From: SIG672 sp045657105
Lineage (GTDB): Bacteria; Bacillota; Clostridia; Oscillospirales; CAG-272
NCBI GenBank assembly: GCA_045657105.1
Contig: JAZOSN010000069.1
Coordinates: 1-45,972 of the forward strand
Direction: 5' to 3'
Length of the DNA: 45,972 bases
Shown: one piece after another, positions 17,129 through 25,461 of the stretch
How the letters are laid out: each line of letters opens with the position of its first letter
Numbering within the stretch: position 1 is the stretch's first letter
Notes under the pieces: model-generated
The model's input: only the letters and a program-made list of their open reading frames with translations
Databases searched by the model: none
What the model was told of the DNA's origin: nothing
Translations under genes and position numbers: made by a program

Positions 17129-17205
17129 CCAAAGGGACTCTGCCCCTTTGAAAACCCTGCCAAGGTCCTTTTTGAAAAAAGGTTCTTGGATCTCCAAAAA
17201 CTTTA
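17129..17205. repeat. Compound inverted-repeat element after melA
   Basis: Two nested hairpins follow the melA stop: CAAAGGG (17130-17136) / CCCTTTG (17144-17150), and a longer imperfect stem from CCAAG (17160) to CTTGG (17189) closing on CCTTTTT / AAAAAAGG. The stretch ends TCTCCAAAAACTTT. Similar modules (AAAGTTTTTGGAGA...AAGAACC...GGTTCTT) recur between genes in gut Clostridia, from memory, so it may be a dispersed intergenic repeat. Only one copy is in this window. Confidence 0.5.
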
Positions 17206-17232
17206 ATTAAAAAACATTCAAACACACTAAAA

Positions 17233-17252
17233 ACACGGGATTACTCCCGTGT
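17233..17252. terminator. Bidirectional terminator shared by melA and the lipase gene
   Basis: ACACGGGA (17233-17240) pairs with TCCCGTGT (17245-17252) around a 4-base loop. A T-run follows on the plus strand and an A-run precedes it, so it can serve both convergent genes. The loop holds the TAA stop of the minus-strand gene. Confidence 0.85.
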
Positions 17253-17867
17253 TTTTTCGTATCTATACAGCTCTTTCATAATATTTTCCTTAAAATGTGC
17301 CTCTACCGCCGAGTATTTCTTTTTCTCACCGATTTCAAGCATTTTTCCGACGTGACGGTATCCGAAAACGGCAGGCGGAAGGTGTGTCACTATATCGTCG
17401 ATGTTTCTTATGACCGTAAAGGATTCCCACCGCTTTCGGGTGTTAGCAGTCAAAATTCCCCAAACGGTACGCGGACAACCGAAGCCGTAGCCCTCTATTC
17501 TACCCCGCAGATCAGGTCTGTGATACCAGACGTATTCGTGGCAAAATACTCCTATTGCAGCTCCGTGTGAATATCCCGCCACAATTACCCTTTTTACGCT
17601 TTGATCGAGCACGTACGGCGAAATAACAGGCTCTATCTCCTTCCATACCTTCAAAAAGCCTCTGTGCGAAAGCCAGAGCGTCCTGCCCATTCTTTTATAC
17701 GGCTTTACAGGAAAATTCAGATTGCTTTTCCAGTCCTCGCACCCATCAGAATCCTGAAAAAATATACTCAGCATTTCCCCTTTTCTTTCCACCGCGTAAT
17801 CGGCAGAAACGCCGGTACGTGTATAAGATACACCGATACATTTTGTAAACAAATAAGTCAGTTCCAT
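17241..17867 (-). CDS. Class 3 lipase-like alpha/beta hydrolase
   Basis: The 208-residue protein has the nucleophile elbow GYSHGAA with Ser100, followed by GYGFGCPRTVWG. It also has NIDDIVTHLPPAVFGYRHVG, where Asp158 and His172 match the NxxDxVxxLPP...GYxHxG pattern of fungal-type class 3 lipases. A full catalytic triad is therefore present. There is no signal peptide, so the enzyme is probably cytosolic and the substrate is unknown. GGAGG sits 5 bases before the ATG at 17867. It is a single-gene unit with its own promoter, divergent from tdk, and its stop codon lies within the loop of the shared terminator. Confidence 0.8.
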   Translation of the reverse strand: MELTYLFTKCIGVSYTRTGVSADYAVERKGEMLSIFFQDSDGCEDWKSNLNFPVKPYKRMGRTLWLSHRGFLKVWKEIEPVISPYVLDQSVKRVIVAGYSHGAAIGVFCHEYVWYHRPDLRGRIEGYGFGCPRTVWGILTANTRKRWESFTVIRNIDDIVTHLPPAVFGYRHVGKMLEIGEKKKYSAVEAHFKENIMKELYRYEKTRE

Positions 17868-17892
17868 ATTTTCCTCCGTTTTTATAATATTC

Positions 17893-17922
17893 AGTATATA
17901 AAAACTTGATATTTTTTGACAA
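17893..17922 (-). promoter_or_regulatory. Promoter of the lipase-like gene
   Basis: On the minus strand TTGTCA (17917-17922), an 18-base spacer, then TATACT (17893-17898), some 25 bases before the start at 17867. Confidence 0.6.
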
Positions 17923-17937
17923 AAAGTAAAAAAACTC

Positions 17938-17966
17938 TTCCATTTTGGAGAAAAATATGGTATAAT
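17938..17966 (+). promoter_or_regulatory. Extended -10 promoter of the nucleoside operon
   Basis: A perfect TATAAT (17961-17966) is preceded by TGG, making an extended -10. The hexamer 17 bases upstream (TTCCAT, 17938-17943) is a poor -35. It lies 40 bases before tdk and is the only promoter I can see for the ten-gene run to surE. Confidence 0.65.
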
Positions 17967-18006
17967 AATATACTAAAAACAAATAATGTCAGGCAGGAAA
18001 AAAGTA

Positions 18007-18591
18007 ATGGCAAAGCTTTATTTCAAATACGGAGCGATGGGATCTTCCAAAACCGCTCAGGCACTTATAACAAAATTCAACTACGAGGAGCGCGGAATGA
18101 AGGTCTGGCTTATCAAGCCTGCGCTCGACAACCGTGACGGCGAAAAGGTAGTCAAATCGAGAATAGGTCTGTACGAAAACTGCGACACTATATCAAAGGG
18201 GGACGATCTCTTTGAGATCTTCAACCAAATGCGCTCGCAGTACGACGTCATAATCGCAGACGAGTGTCAGTTCTTTACAAGCGAGCACATCGACGCTCTC
18301 AGAAGAGTTGTTGACGAGTACGACATTCCCGTACTGTGCTTCGGACTGCGAGCAGATTTTCTCTGTCATCTTTTTGAGGGAAGCAGACGTCTTTTCGAGG
18401 TAGCAGACTCGATAGCTGAGATCAAAACGATATGCTCATGCGGAGAAAAAGCGATAGTCAACGCGCGAATTACCGCAGATATGAAGATAGTTACCGAGGG
18501 CGATCAGGTTATGCTCGGCGGAAACGACAGTTACATTGCAATGTGCCACAAATGTTGGCGTGAAAAGATAAAAGAGCAAAATTCAATTTAA
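18007..18591 (+). CDS. tdk: Thymidine kinase
   Basis: Tdk phosphorylates thymidine (and deoxyuridine) with ATP. This is the type II enzyme: P-loop GAMGSSKT (residues 9-16), catalytic Glu86 in ADECQFF, and a zinc-binding lasso with TICSCG (143-145) and CHKC (180-183). Starting at the ATG at 18007 gives 194 residues, the normal size, with AGGAAA upstream. An earlier ATG at 17986 precedes that site. It is the first gene of the nucleoside operon, and deoC follows after 15 bases. Confidence 0.95.
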   Translation: MAKLYFKYGAMGSSKTAQALITKFNYEERGMKVWLIKPALDNRDGEKVVKSRIGLYENCDTISKGDDLFEIFNQMRSQYDVIIADECQFFTSEHIDALRRVVDEYDIPVLCFGLRADFLCHLFEGSRRLFEVADSIAEIKTICSCGEKAIVNARITADMKIVTEGDQVMLGGNDSYIAMCHKCWREKIKEQNSI

Positions 18592-18606
18592 AAAGGAGAT
18601 AAAAAT

Positions 18607-19275
18607 ATGGAACTTGGCAAAATTCTTTCTAAATGCGATCACACCCTGCTCTCTCAGAGTGCTACCTGGGAGGAAATAAAGGCAATCTGCGACGACGGTA
18701 TGAAATTTTCTACCGCTTCTGTATGCATTCCTCCGTCATACGTCAAGGACGCAAAGAACTACGTAGGAGATAAACTGAAAATCTGCACCGTAATCGGATT
18801 TCCCAACGGATATTCGACGGCGGCGACCAAGGTTTTCGAAGCAAAGGACGCTATCGAAAGCGGCGCGGACGAGATCGACACCGTAATCAACATAGGACAT
18901 CTCAAAGACAAGAAATACGACGAGATCCTTGCAGAGCTTACCGCTCTCAAAGAGGCTTGCGGAGAAAAGATCCTTAAAGTCATTATCGAAACCTGTCTTC
19001 TGACAGACGAGGAAAAGATCAAAATGTGCGAGATCGTCACAAGATCCGGGGCAGACTATATCAAGACCTCGACCGGATTTTCAACAGCAGGTGCAACTCG
19101 CGAGGACGTTGCTCTTTTCGCAAAGCATATCGGAGAGGGCGTTCTTATCAAGGCGGCGGGCGGAATTGCCTCGCTCAAAGACGCCGAGGATTTCATTGAG
19201 CTCGGAGCGTCCCGTCTTGGCACGAGCCGCATCGTAAAGATAGCAAAAAACGAAAAAAGTCAATCTAACTATTAA
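18607..19275 (+). CDS. deoC: Deoxyribose-phosphate aldolase
   Basis: DeoC splits 2-deoxyribose 5-phosphate into glyceraldehyde 3-phosphate and acetaldehyde, the last step in using deoxynucleoside sugar as carbon. The 222-residue class I aldolase shows Asp91 in ADEIDTVINIG, the Schiff-base Lys153 in YIKTSTGF, and the activating Lys182 in VLIKAAGGI. AAAAGGAG precedes the ATG. It lies between tdk and deoD, with 12 bases to deoD, in a typical deo-type order. Confidence 0.96.
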   Translation: MELGKILSKCDHTLLSQSATWEEIKAICDDGMKFSTASVCIPPSYVKDAKNYVGDKLKICTVIGFPNGYSTAATKVFEAKDAIESGADEIDTVINIGHLKDKKYDEILAELTALKEACGEKILKVIIETCLLTDEEKIKMCEIVTRSGADYIKTSTGFSTAGATREDVALFAKHIGEGVLIKAAGGIASLKDAEDFIELGASRLGTSRIVKIAKNEKSQSNY

Positions 19276-19287
19276 GGAGATATAAAA

Positions 19288-20010
19288 ATGAGCAGTCAAC
19301 ACACTCCACACATAAAAGCTTCGTCCGCAGATTTTGCGAAAACAGTCCTTATGCCCGGCGATCCTCTGCGCTCGAAATTCGTGGCAGAAAATTTCCTTGA
19401 AAACGCACGTCTTATAAACAACGTACGCGGTATTCAGGGATATACCGGCACCTACAAGGGCGTACCCGTAAGTGTTATGGCGAGCGGAATGGGAATGCCC
19501 TCGATCGGCATTTACTCCTACGAGCTTTACAATTTCTTCGGAGTTGACAATATTATCCGTATAGGCTCGGCGGGCGGTCTTGCAGACGACGTTCAGCTCC
19601 GCGACATTATAATCGGAATGGGCGCATGCACGAACTCGGCGTTTCAGGATCAGTATAAGCTGAACGGAAATTATGCGCCGATAGCAAGCTACGAGCTCCT
19701 CAGTCGCGCAGTCGAAGAGGCAAAGAAGATCGGCGTTCGCTACAAGGTGGGAAATCTGCTTTCCTCCGACGTATTCTATCACGCCGATCCTAAATTCAAC
19801 GAGGGGTGGTATAAGCTCGGAGTTCTCGGAGTAGAAATGGAAGCCGCGGCTCTTTACATGAATGCCGCAGCGGCAGGCAAGAGAGCTCTTGCGATCTGCA
19901 CGGTATCCGACCACATTCTTCGCGGCGAGGCTCTTGATGCCGATGCAAGACAGAACACCTTTACCGATATGATGGAGATAGCGCTCAACGTCGCTATATC
20001 GATGCAGTAA
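19288..20010 (+). CDS. deoD: Purine-nucleoside phosphorylase (DeoD type)
   Basis: DeoD splits purine nucleosides with phosphate into base and (deoxy)ribose 1-phosphate. The 240-residue protein matches the small hexameric type: phosphate-binding MPGDPLRSKF near the N-terminus, RIGSAGGL, and EMEAAALYMNA with the ribose-contacting Met-Glu. It also has the SDHILRGEAL segment, whose Asp protonates the base and allows 6-amino purines such as adenosine. A clear AAGGAGA site precedes the start. deoB begins only two bases after its stop. Confidence 0.95.
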   Translation: MSSQHTPHIKASSADFAKTVLMPGDPLRSKFVAENFLENARLINNVRGIQGYTGTYKGVPVSVMASGMGMPSIGIYSYELYNFFGVDNIIRIGSAGGLADDVQLRDIIIGMGACTNSAFQDQYKLNGNYAPIASYELLSRAVEEAKKIGVRYKVGNLLSSDVFYHADPKFNEGWYKLGVLGVEMEAAALYMNAAAAGKRALAICTVSDHILRGEALDADARQNTFTDMMEIALNVAISMQ

Positions 20011-20012
20011 TT

Positions 20013-21131
20013 ATGAAAAGAATATTTCTTATAGTCCTTGATTCCTTTGGGATCGGAGAGGCTCCCGACGCGCGTGATTTCGGCGACGTCGGCGCAAACA
20101 CACTTCGCAGTATCGCCGCAACGGGCGCTCTGGAAATACCGAACCTTATATCAATGGGATTTGGAAGCATTGACGGTGCCGACTGCATAGAAAAGACCGC
20201 AGATCCCACTGCAAGCGTTGCCAGACTGCGCGAGATGAGCCGCGGCAAGGATACAACGACCGGGCACTGGGAGATAGCGGGAATCGTTTCCGAGTCTGCT
20301 ATGCCGACTTATCCGAACGGATTTCCACGCGAGATAATGGACGCCTTTGAAAAGGCGGTCGGCAGAGGCACGCTCTGCAATCTTCCCTATTCGGGCACCG
20401 ACGTTATCCGCGACTACGGCAAGGAGCACATGGAAACGGGCAAGCTTATCGTATACACGTCTGCCGACAGTGTATTCCAGATCGCCGCACACGAGGAGAT
20501 CGTCCCGATAGATGAGCTTTATTCTATCTGTGAAAAAGCGAGAGCTATTCTCACGGGTGAGCACGGCGTAGGCAGAGTTATCGCGCGCCCCTTTATCGGA
20601 AGTGAGGGCGACTTTAAGCGTACCGAAAACCGCCGCGATTTTTCGCTCGTTCCGCCAAAGAAAACTATGCTAAATAAGCTTAGCGAGAGCGGATTTGACG
20701 TTATCGGCGTCGGAAAGATAGGCGACATTTTTGCAATGTCGGGTATCACCGAAACCTATCCGACTCACAACAACCGCGAGGGTATGACAAAGACGGCAGA
20801 GCTTGCAGATCGCGACTTCAACGGACTTTGCTTTGTAAATCTCGTTGATTTCGATATGCTTTTCGGTCACAGACAGGACGCCGTCGGATATGCGAGAGCG
20901 ATCAGTGAATTTGACGCTTGGCTGGGTGAATTTGTGAAAAAGCTCGGTGAGGACGACGTTCTTATGATCACTGCCGACCACGGCTGCGATCCGTCTGACA
21001 AGAGCACCGACCACACGAGAGAATACGTTCCGTTTATCACCTACTCAGAAAATATACCGAGCGAAAATCTTGGAACGCTCGACGGATTTTTCACTATCGG
21101 CGACGAGGTTTTGAAGCTTCTTACAAAATAG
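20013..21131 (+). CDS. deoB: Phosphopentomutase
   Basis: DeoB converts ribose 1-phosphate and deoxyribose 1-phosphate to the 5-phosphates, linking the phosphorylases to DeoC and the pentose pathway. The 372-residue protein belongs to the alkaline phosphatase superfamily: metal-binding Asp10 in LIVLDSFGIGEAPDA, the phospho-threonine motif GKDTTTGHWE (Thr81-83 cluster), and metal ligands in DFDMLFGHRQD and TADHGCDPS. It is slightly short of the usual 390. Its start lies two bases after the deoD stop, so translation is probably coupled. Confidence 0.96.
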   Translation: MKRIFLIVLDSFGIGEAPDARDFGDVGANTLRSIAATGALEIPNLISMGFGSIDGADCIEKTADPTASVARLREMSRGKDTTTGHWEIAGIVSESAMPTYPNGFPREIMDAFEKAVGRGTLCNLPYSGTDVIRDYGKEHMETGKLIVYTSADSVFQIAAHEEIVPIDELYSICEKARAILTGEHGVGRVIARPFIGSEGDFKRTENRRDFSLVPPKKTMLNKLSESGFDVIGVGKIGDIFAMSGITETYPTHNNREGMTKTAELADRDFNGLCFVNLVDFDMLFGHRQDAVGYARAISEFDAWLGEFVKKLGEDDVLMITADHGCDPSDKSTDHTREYVPFITYSENIPSENLGTLDGFFTIGDEVLKLLTK

Positions 21132-21141
21132 GAGATCTGTT

Positions 21142-21558
21142 ATGAATAATGATACCGTAAATATGCTCGTAGGCAGAGCCATTCTTGCCAGAGAGCAGAG
21201 CTACTGTCCGTACTCGGGATTTGCCGTAGGTGCGGCACTTCTGACCGATCACGGCGCAGTTTATACGGGTGCAAACATCGAATCCGCTTCCTTTACTCCC
21301 ACCGTATGCGCAGAACGCGTAGCGTTTTTTACCGCCCTTCACGCCGGTGAGCGCTCTTTTTCAGCTATCGCGATCGTGGGTGGCAAAAAGGAGGATATTA
21401 TCTCGTCCTTTACTCCGCCCTGCGGTGTCTGCCGTCAGGTGATGTCTGAGTTTTGCGACGAAAATTTTGAAATAATCCTCTTTGACGGAAGCGTGACGAA
21501 AATATACACTCTTTCCGAGCTTTTTCCCGAAAGCTTCGGATCAGACAAACTAAACTGA
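21142..21558 (+). CDS. cdd: Cytidine deaminase
   Basis: Cdd deaminates cytidine and deoxycytidine to uridine and deoxyuridine. The 138-residue homotetrameric type has the zinc ligand Cys56 and proton-shuttle Glu58 in PTVCAERVAF, and Cys94 and Cys97 in PPCGVCRQV. The substrate-binding FAVGAAL and NIESAS segments are present. It sits between deoB and pdp, feeding uridine to Pdp and Udk. Spacing is 10 bases to deoB and 20 to pdp. Confidence 0.96.
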   Translation: MNNDTVNMLVGRAILAREQSYCPYSGFAVGAALLTDHGAVYTGANIESASFTPTVCAERVAFFTALHAGERSFSAIAIVGGKKEDIISSFTPPCGVCRQVMSEFCDENFEIILFDGSVTKIYTLSELFPESFGSDKLN

Positions 21559-21578
21559 CTCTCAGCGAGGTGAAGAGT

Positions 21579-22880
21579 ATGAGAATGTACGATATTATTG
21601 AAAAGAAAAAGCACGGTGCAGAGCTTTCGCGCGAGGAGATCTTCGATATGATACGCGCTTACACCGACGGCACGATCCCCGATTATCAAATCTCTGCGCT
21701 TATGATGGCCATCTACTTCAAAGGTATGTCAGACCGCGAAATTTTCGATCTCACCGAGGCTATGATGCTTTCGGGAGATACTGTCGATCTTTCCGCATTT
21801 GGCGACCGAAGCGTTGACAAGCACTCGACAGGCGGAGTCGGCGACAAGACTACTCTCGCAGTCGCTCCTATCGTAGCGGCCTGCGGAGGCATAGTTGCTA
21901 AAATGAGCGGACGCGGACTCGGTCACACGGGAGGAACCGTTGACAAGCTCGAATCCTTCCCCGGATTTCGCACTTCCCTTTCAAGCGAAGAGTTCAGATC
22001 GCAGGTTGAACGCTGCGGAATCGCAGTTATCGGTCAGAGCGCAGATCTCGCGCCTGCCGACAAAAAGCTTTACTCTCTGCGCGACGTTACTGCTACTGTG
22101 GATTCTATGCCGCTTATCTCCTCGTCGATAATGAGCAAAAAGCTCGCGGCAGGAACTCACTCAATAGTCCTTGACGTAAAATGCGGACGCGGCTCGTTTA
22201 TGAAAACCCCGGAAGATGCAAGACTTCTTGCCGAAACCATGGTAAAGATAGGAAAGGCACACGGAAGGCGCACTGCCGCAGTCATTACGAATATGGACAT
22301 TCCGCTCGGTCATGCCGTCGGAAACGCTATCGAGGTCTGCGAGGCGATCGAGGTTCTGCGCGGAGGTGGTCCTGACGATCTTCGTACCGTATGCCTGACG
22401 CTTGCTTCACTTATGGTAGAGTTCTCCTGCAACATCTCCGCAAAAGAGGCAAAGGAGCTCGTTTCAGAGGTGATAAGCAGCGGAAAAGCGTTTGAAAAGT
22501 TCTGCGAGTGGATCAGAGAGCAGGGCGGCGACGACCGCTATGCAAAAGACACCTCGCTTTTCGGAAATGCAAAATACTCTTACGATATAATTTGCGAGAA
22601 GGACGGATATATCCTTTCCTGCGATGCCGAAAAGATAGGTATTGCGGCGATGGTACTTGGCGCAGGAAGAGCGACCAAGGAATCGACTATTGATCCGAGA
22701 GCAGGCGTTATCCTCTTTAAAAAGCCGTCCGATAAGGTTTGCCGCGGCGACGTTATCGCGCGAGTCTTTACCGAAAAAGAGGAAACTATTGAAGGCGCGA
22801 AGGCACACGTTCTCTCATCTCTCGTTTTCACTGACCGAGAGCTCGAGAAGCCGAAGCTTATCCACGAGATCATAATCTGA
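21579..22880 (+). CDS. pdp: Pyrimidine-nucleoside phosphorylase
   Basis: Pdp phosphorolyses uridine, thymidine and deoxyuridine. The protein carries KHSTGGVGDKTTL (residues 81-93, with phosphate-binding Lys and Ser) and MSGRGLGHTGGTVDKLES, both diagnostic of the thymidine/pyrimidine phosphorylase family. I start at the ATG at 21579, which gives 433 residues (the usual length) with AGGTGA 5 bases upstream. An in-frame GTG at 21570 overlaps that site, and an ATG at 21585 is a further alternative. It follows cdd and precedes udk by 18 bases. Confidence 0.95.
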   Translation: MRMYDIIEKKKHGAELSREEIFDMIRAYTDGTIPDYQISALMMAIYFKGMSDREIFDLTEAMMLSGDTVDLSAFGDRSVDKHSTGGVGDKTTLAVAPIVAACGGIVAKMSGRGLGHTGGTVDKLESFPGFRTSLSSEEFRSQVERCGIAVIGQSADLAPADKKLYSLRDVTATVDSMPLISSSIMSKKLAAGTHSIVLDVKCGRGSFMKTPEDARLLAETMVKIGKAHGRRTAAVITNMDIPLGHAVGNAIEVCEAIEVLRGGGPDDLRTVCLTLASLMVEFSCNISAKEAKELVSEVISSGKAFEKFCEWIREQGGDDRYAKDTSLFGNAKYSYDIICEKDGYILSCDAEKIGIAAMVLGAGRATKESTIDPRAGVILFKKPSDKVCRGDVIARVFTEKEETIEGAKAHVLSSLVFTDRELEKPKLIHEIII

Positions 22881-22898
22881 CGCTTACGGAGGTCTATT

Positions 22899-23519
22899 TT
22901 GAACGAAACAATAATAATCGGCATAGCAGGTGGCTCAGGAAGCGGAAAGACTACGCTTGCAGAGAACATCCTCGCTCATTTCGGAGATCGCATATCAATT
23001 CTCCGTCACGACGACTACTACAAGGCTCAGAGAGATATTCCGATGGGTGAGAGAATTCACACGAACTACGACCACCCGGACGCGTTTGACACATCTCTTC
23101 TGACATCTCATCTCGATATGTTAAGATCGGGAAAAAGCATCGACTCCCCGATATACGATTACACTATCCACGACAGAAGCGACAAAACGAGGCGCGTAAA
23201 GAGTGCGAGCGTCATTTTGCTCGAAGGAATACTTATTTTTGAAAATGCCGAGATATTAAAGCGTCTTGATATGAAGATATTTGTGGATACCGACGCCGAC
23301 GTCCGTATCGTGCGCAGAATTATGCGCGACGTCAAGGAGCGCGGACGCTCGCTTGATTCTATAATCGAGCAGTATCTTTCGACGGTCAAGCCTATGCACG
23401 AGGCGTTCGTCGAGCCGAGCAAGAAAAATGCCGACATTATTATTCCCGAGGGTGGAAAAAATCCCGTCGCTTACAAAATGATAATCGACAGGATAGAAGC
23501 GCATCTTGCGCTCTTTTAA
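22899..23519 (+). CDS. udk: Uridine kinase
   Basis: Udk phosphorylates uridine and cytidine to UMP and CMP, the salvage counterpart to Pdp. The 206-residue protein has the P-loop GGSGSGKTT (residues 11-19), the acceptor-binding RHDDYYKAQ and NYDHPDAFDT motifs, and YDYTIHDR. The start is a TTG at 22899, set by CGGAGG 6 bases upstream; no ATG exists near the N-terminus. It is the last of the classical nucleoside genes and is followed by two phosphoesterases. Confidence 0.95.
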   Translation: MNETIIIGIAGGSGSGKTTLAENILAHFGDRISILRHDDYYKAQRDIPMGERIHTNYDHPDAFDTSLLTSHLDMLRSGKSIDSPIYDYTIHDRSDKTRRVKSASVILLEGILIFENAEILKRLDMKIFVDTDADVRIVRRIMRDVKERGRSLDSIIEQYLSTVKPMHEAFVEPSKKNADIIIPEGGKNPVAYKMIIDRIEAHLALF

Positions 23520-23537
23520 AGAAAGGACTTTATCCGA

Positions 23538-24479
23538 ATGTTTGAAAAAATACTTGATCTTATAAAAAAATACCCGACGATAATAATACACCGTCACAAA
23601 AATCCCGACGGTGACGCGCTCGGTTCGCAGATAGGACTTGCAAATATCATTCGCGACACATTTCCCGATAAAATGGTTTATACCGTCGGCGATATGACCC
23701 CTCGTTTTGCCTTTATGGAGGGCGCGGTAATGGACGATATTCCTGACGCGACCTACGAGGGCGCACTTGCGATCGTGCTCGATACGTCGGCAAAATCGCT
23801 CATCTCGGACGACAGATACACGCTTGCATCGGCGAGTGCGCGTATGGATCACCACATCTTTTGCGAGAAGATCACCGACGTTGAGGTGACCGACACATCG
23901 TTTGAGAGCTGCTGCGGTCTTATTGCCGCGTTTGCCATGGAGTGCGGACTTACTGTATCGCCGCTTGCCGCAAAATCGCTTTATACGGGTATGGTGACCG
24001 ACTCGGGACGCTTCCGTTACGATGCAACGACTGCACAGACGTTCAGACTTGCTTCCTTCCTTATGGAAAGAAAGTTCGACACATCGGATATATACAGAAA
24101 TCTTTACTCAGACGAGCTTGATTTCATAAAGCTCAGAGCCCGTTTCGTGCTTAAAATAGAAACGACACCTCACCGTGTTGCTTACATATACACTCCGCTC
24201 GAAGAAGCGAAAGGCTACGGCGTTGACAACTTCACCATTTCAAGAGGAATGGTAAACGTAATGTCCGAGATCAAGGGCATCGACTCTTGGGTCAATTTCA
24301 CCGAAACGGAGGACGGCGTGCTCTGCGAGATACGCTCTAACTGCCACAACATCAACCCGATTGCCGTAAAATACGGCGGAGGCGGTCACGCCAAGGCGAG
24401 CGGCGCAACGCTCAAAAATAAGGACGAGGCTATGAGTATGCTTGAAGATCTCTGCGCTCTGTCCAAACAGGAGAAATGA
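23538..24479 (+). CDS. DHH-DHHA1 phosphoesterase, NrnA-like (first copy)
   Basis: The 313-residue protein belongs to the NrnA family, which degrades 2-5mer RNA (nanoRNA) and pAp. The DHH domain has IIIHRHKNPDGDALGS near the N-terminus, a metal-binding Asp in VLDTSA, and the MDHH motif. TGMVTDSGRFRYD closes the metal site. The C-terminal DHHA1 domain ends with the GGGGHAKASG substrate-binding loop. GAAAGGA precedes the start. It sits after udk and one base before a second, clearly related gene. In this operon a role in finishing oligonucleotides into nucleotides is likely. Confidence 0.9.
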   Translation: MFEKILDLIKKYPTIIIHRHKNPDGDALGSQIGLANIIRDTFPDKMVYTVGDMTPRFAFMEGAVMDDIPDATYEGALAIVLDTSAKSLISDDRYTLASASARMDHHIFCEKITDVEVTDTSFESCCGLIAAFAMECGLTVSPLAAKSLYTGMVTDSGRFRYDATTAQTFRLASFLMERKFDTSDIYRNLYSDELDFIKLRARFVLKIETTPHRVAYIYTPLEEAKGYGVDNFTISRGMVNVMSEIKGIDSWVNFTETEDGVLCEIRSNCHNINPIAVKYGGGGHAKASGATLKNKDEAMSMLEDLCALSKQEK

Positions 24480-24480
24480 A

Positions 24481-25461
24481 ATGTACTTTGAACAGAAAAA
24501 AACGATACTCGATAAAATAAAACAGTACGACAAGATCATAATTTTCCGCCACAAGCGCCCTGACGGCGATGCGGTCGGATCGACTAAGGGACTCCGCGAG
24601 ATCCTTCGTCTTACCTTCCCCGAAAAGGATATTCGCCTTATTAACTGCGACTACGCGGATTACGTCGCGTTTCTCGGCGACGAGGACGCCGCAGTTGAGG
24701 ACAGCTTCTATTCGGACGCGCTTGCGATAGTTCTCGATACCGCAACTGCCGACCGTATTTCCAATCAAAAGTTCTCGCTCTGCCGTGAAATAATCAAGCT
24801 CGACCATCACATAAACCTCGAACACTACGGAGATTACGAATGGGTTGAAGAGGAGCGCTCCTCTGTCTGCGAGATGGTTGCCGATTTTTACAGAACCTTC
24901 AAGGACGAGCTCAAAATGAGCAAAGAGGCGGCAACTTATATCTATACGGGAATGGTGACCGATTCCGGTCGTTTCCGCTTCCGCTCTGTATCCGGCGAAA
25001 CGCTCCGCCTTGCAGGAATGCTTCTTGACGAAGGCATAGATCTCGACACTCTGCACGCAAATCTCTATATGAAGGAATTTCACACTCTGAAATTTCAGGC
25101 TTACGTTTACGAGCAGATGCAGATCACAGAAAACGGAGTCGCATATCTGCACGTCACGCGTGAAATGCAGGAGCTCTTCTCTCTCACATACGAGGAAGCG
25201 AGCGCTTCGGTTTCTTATATGGAATCAATTAAAAACTCGCTTATCTGGATCGCGTTCATCGATAACGACGACGGATCTATCCGCGTTCGACTTCGTTCGA
25301 GGTTCGTAACGGTAAATCCTATCGCCGAAAAGTATCACGGCGGCGGACACGCCTGCGCCTGCGGTGCAACCGTTTACAGTAAAGAGGAGATGCAATCTCT
25401 CATCAGTGATACAGACGCGCGTCTTAAAGAGTACAAGGAAAATAACGAGGGCTGGCTATGA
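24481..25461 (+). CDS. DHH-DHHA1 phosphoesterase, NrnA-like (second copy)
   Basis: The 326-residue paralogue has the same landmarks: IIIFRHKRPDGDAVGS, VLDTAT, LDHH, TGMVTDSGRFRFR and GGGHACACGA. All metal and substrate motifs are kept, so both copies are probably active, perhaps on different oligonucleotide lengths or on cyclic-dinucleotide products such as pApA. The start is the ATG at 24481, one base after the previous TGA, with AGGAGAA just upstream. An upstream in-frame ATG lies deep in the first copy. Its stop overlaps the surE start as ATGA. Confidence 0.9.
   Translation: MYFEQKKTILDKIKQYDKIIIFRHKRPDGDAVGSTKGLREILRLTFPEKDIRLINCDYADYVAFLGDEDAAVEDSFYSDALAIVLDTATADRISNQKFSLCREIIKLDHHINLEHYGDYEWVEEERSSVCEMVADFYRTFKDELKMSKEAATYIYTGMVTDSGRFRFRSVSGETLRLAGMLLDEGIDLDTLHANLYMKEFHTLKFQAYVYEQMQITENGVAYLHVTREMQELFSLTYEEASASVSYMESIKNSLIWIAFIDNDDGSIRVRLRSRFVTVNPIAEKYHGGGHACACGATVYSKEEMQSLISDTDARLKEYKENNEGWL

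Noticed and set aside
15784..17163. 459-codon minus-strand frame opposite melA
   Set aside because: Covers the GH4 gene, which has full catalytic motifs; long mirror frames are common with this codon bias.
17916..17921. TTGACA as -35 element for tdk
   Set aside because: It lies 39 bases from the only good -10 (17961-17966), far outside the workable spacing.
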